The notes below the pieces were generated by a model. That model saw nothing but the letters and a program-made list of their open reading frames with translations. It made no database searches and was not told where the DNA came from. 42,546 nt of DNA from Elusimicrobiota bacterium (GTDB lineage: Bacteria; Elusimicrobiota; Elusimicrobia; JACQPE01). Positions 41,251 to 42,546 of the stretch are shown in pieces. The first letter of the stretch is position 1; each line of letters begins with the position of its first letter. Where the stretch lies: assembly GCA_016205025.1 (NCBI GenBank), contig JACQJO010000078.1:1-42546 (forward strand), given 5' to 3'. The position numbers and the translations under genes are program-made.

Positions 41251-42329
41251 TGGCCTCCATCTCTTACCGGAACATCACCAAGCGCTTCGGCTCTGTGACC
41301 GCGGTCAATAACTTGGATCTTGAGGTCCGGGAAGGGGAATTCCTGGTGTTGCTGGGGCCTTCGGGCTGCGGCAAAACAACCTTATTGCGCATGACCGCAG
41401 GTTTGGAGGAAGTGAGCGCGGGCGCCATTTTAATGAACGGCCGCGCGGTCAATGAGATTGCTCCCAAAGACCGCGACATCGCGATGGTTTTTCAGAGCTA
41501 TGCCTTGTACCCGCATTTAACCGTGGCCGAGAATATCGGCTACCCGCTGAAAATCCGCGGTGTGGACCGCTCTGCCGCCGCGGCCAAAACGATGGCTGTC
41601 GCCAAGATGCTAAAAATCGAACAGCTTTTAAATCGTTTGCCCCGCGAGCTCTCGGGCGGTCAACGCCAGCGCGTGGCTTTGGGCCGGGCCATGATCCGGG
41701 AGCCCGGCGCTTTTTTGATGGATGAGCCCCTCTCCAACTTGGATGCCAAGTTAAGGGTTGAAACCAGGGCCGAAATTAAGAAACTGCAGAGGGATTTGGG
41801 TAAAACCACTCTCTATGTGACCCATGACCAGGCGGAAGCCATGAGCCTGGCCACGCGCGTCGCGATTTTTGACCACGGCGTTTTGCAGCAAGCGGCCTCG
41901 CCGCAGGAGATTTTTGAGGAGCCCGCCAACCAATTTGTGGCTTCCTTTGTGGGAACGCCCTCCATGAATTTTATGGCGGCGACCGTCGTTGCCGAAGGCA
42001 TCGAGATCAAGGCGCAGCCCAAGCGCTATGTGATTGGGTTAAAGCGCCCGGCATCGGAGCACGGCCGTCCCGTTGTTGCAGGCATCCGGCCGCAGCATAT
42101 CCGCATCGGCTCCGGGGGCGCCGCGTCCGCTCTGCCGGTCAAGGTGTTTATCACCGAATCTTTGGGCACAGAATTTCATATCTTTGTGGAAAATGGGGAT
42201 TCCAAAATCGTGATCGCCAGCGCCTCGCCGGTTGATCTTGCGACCGGCGAGATGATCTCTATTGATTTTGAGGTGGATAAAATCAAATTATTTGATCCGG
42301 CAACGGGATTAAGGATTAGAAAATGGTAA
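41250..42329 (+). CDS. ABC transporter ATPase, MalK/UgpC type
   Basis: 359 residues from ATG 41250 (overlapping the permease stop). Walker A GPSGCGKTT, Q-loop FQSYALYPH, signature LSGGQRQRVALGRA, Walker B FLMDEPLSNLDA, switch His in VTHDQ. The C-terminal ~110 residues form the MOP/TOBE-like regulatory domain (VVAGIRPQHIRIG), characteristic of MalK-type ATPases that energise carbohydrate uptake. The palindromic element copy 4 begins directly after the stop. Confidence 0.95.
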   Translation: MASISYRNITKRFGSVTAVNNLDLEVREGEFLVLLGPSGCGKTTLLRMTAGLEEVSAGAILMNGRAVNEIAPKDRDIAMVFQSYALYPHLTVAENIGYPLKIRGVDRSAAAAKTMAVAKMLKIEQLLNRLPRELSGGQRQRVALGRAMIREPGAFLMDEPLSNLDAKLRVETRAEIKKLQRDLGKTTLYVTHDQAEAMSLATRVAIFDHGVLQQAASPQEIFEEPANQFVASFVGTPSMNFMAATVVAEGIEIKAQPKRYVIGLKRPASEHGRPVVAGIRPQHIRIGSGGAASALPVKVFITESLGTEFHIFVENGDSKIVIASASPVDLATGEMISIDFEVDKIKLFDPATGLRIRKW

Positions 42330-42456
42330 GGGGTTTAGCGCAGGGGAGTCACCCTTGCCCCCAGACCCGAGAACCAGTCCCGACGGTTCTCCCCGCGTGC
42401 TCGCGGGGCCCCTATCCGCTACTGGGTTAAAGGGTTACTCCCCTGCGCTAAACCCC
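42330..42456 (+). repeat. Palindromic element, copy 4 (operon spacer)
   Basis: Same orientation as copy 3; arms GGGGTTTAGCGCAGGGGAGT and ACTCCCCTGCGCTAAACCCC, both inner hairpins intact. It starts at the first base after the MalK-type stop and ends 8 bp before the next gene. One frame through it is fully open and closes in a TGA that overlaps the next gene's ATG (ATGA). It shares the right flank TTCGAT with copy 1. Confidence 0.92.
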
Positions 42457-42464
42457 TTCGATAA

Positions 42465-42546
42465 ATGAGCCCTTCATCGGTCAAAGTTTCTTTTATCGGC
42501 GCGGGCTACATTGCCGGCGTTCATGCCGAGATTCTGTCTGCCGACC
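42465..42546 (+). CDS. Gfo/Idh/MocA-family oxidoreductase (partial, cut by window end)
   Basis: Only the first 27 residues are in the window: after MSPSSVK the NAD-binding Rossmann start VSFIGAGYIAGVHAEIL is typical of Gfo/Idh/MocA sugar dehydrogenases. This fits a sugar catabolic gene downstream of the transporter. Nothing more can be said from the fragment. Confidence 0.75.
   Translation, partial: MSPSSVKVSFIGAGYIAGVHAEILSAD

Overview
The window looks like a piece of a moderately GC-rich, Gram-negative-type bacterial chromosome from a poorly characterised lineage. Gene style (many TTG/GTG starts, tight ATGA overlaps, sigma70-like promoters) and island content (a DUF5659-like protein, a D5-type primase, a large serine recombinase) recall uncultured groups such as Elusimicrobiota, but no marker gene here settles the taxonomy.

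Layout. (1) 1-9733: a chromosomal surface-polysaccharide region. It holds a remnant of glutamyl-tRNA synthetase, two tandem family-2 glycosyltransferases, a NeuD/PglD-like acetyltransferase, a DegT-type aminotransferase, an asparagine synthetase, a convergent NAD-dependent epimerase and a large GT-C-like membrane protein. (2) 9784-9857: tRNA-Gln(CUG). A large serine recombinase ends inside it, which marks the left edge of an integrated element. (3) 9843 to roughly 28.5-30.2 kb: the accessory island. It carries the recombinase, a D5-type primase-helicase, small island genes, a ~60-bp-periodic dyad array, a type I restriction-modification operon with two extra genes (an Abi_C/HEPN-like protein and a tail-anchored membrane protein), a regulated XRE-ImmA / PIN / exported trypsin-like protease operon, a metallophosphoesterase, a zinc-binding protein, a tyrosine recombinase, a HigBA-type toxin-antitoxin pair and a decapitated nucleotidyltransferase. 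(4) 30.2-38.2 kb: chromosomal genes, including an atypical SDR enzyme, a GIY-YIG protein, a YcaQ-like gene broken by one amber codon, a DEAD-box helicase, a PAS protein, a methyltransferase and an RDD protein. (5) 38.27 kb to the end: a carbohydrate ABC transporter operon (binding protein, two permeases, MalK-type ATPase) leading into a Gfo/Idh/MocA oxidoreductase cut by the window end.

The most striking signal is a ~125-bp palindromic element present four times (13-141, 177-301, 2440-2564, 42330-42456). It has long terminal inverted repeats and internal hairpins, one of which keeps its pairing while its sequence changes. One copy sits in frame just after the start codon of the NeuD-like gene; another, in the opposite orientation, reads in frame into the gltX fragment. 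Because of the terminal inverted repeats, both orientations encode nearly the same peptide ends. Two unrelated short palindromes also lie in frame inside genes (8761-8793 and 28265-28310). This resembles the logic of protein-coding palindromic elements described in Rickettsia, in a different element family.

Other items worth attention are the protease/PIN/ImmA operon with a perfect operator, the two accessory genes inside the hsd operon, the covarying dyad array upstream of the island genes, and several promoters whose -10 box lies only 5-10 nt from the start codon, which suggests leaderless transcripts. All functional calls come from reading motifs by eye; no database search was run.
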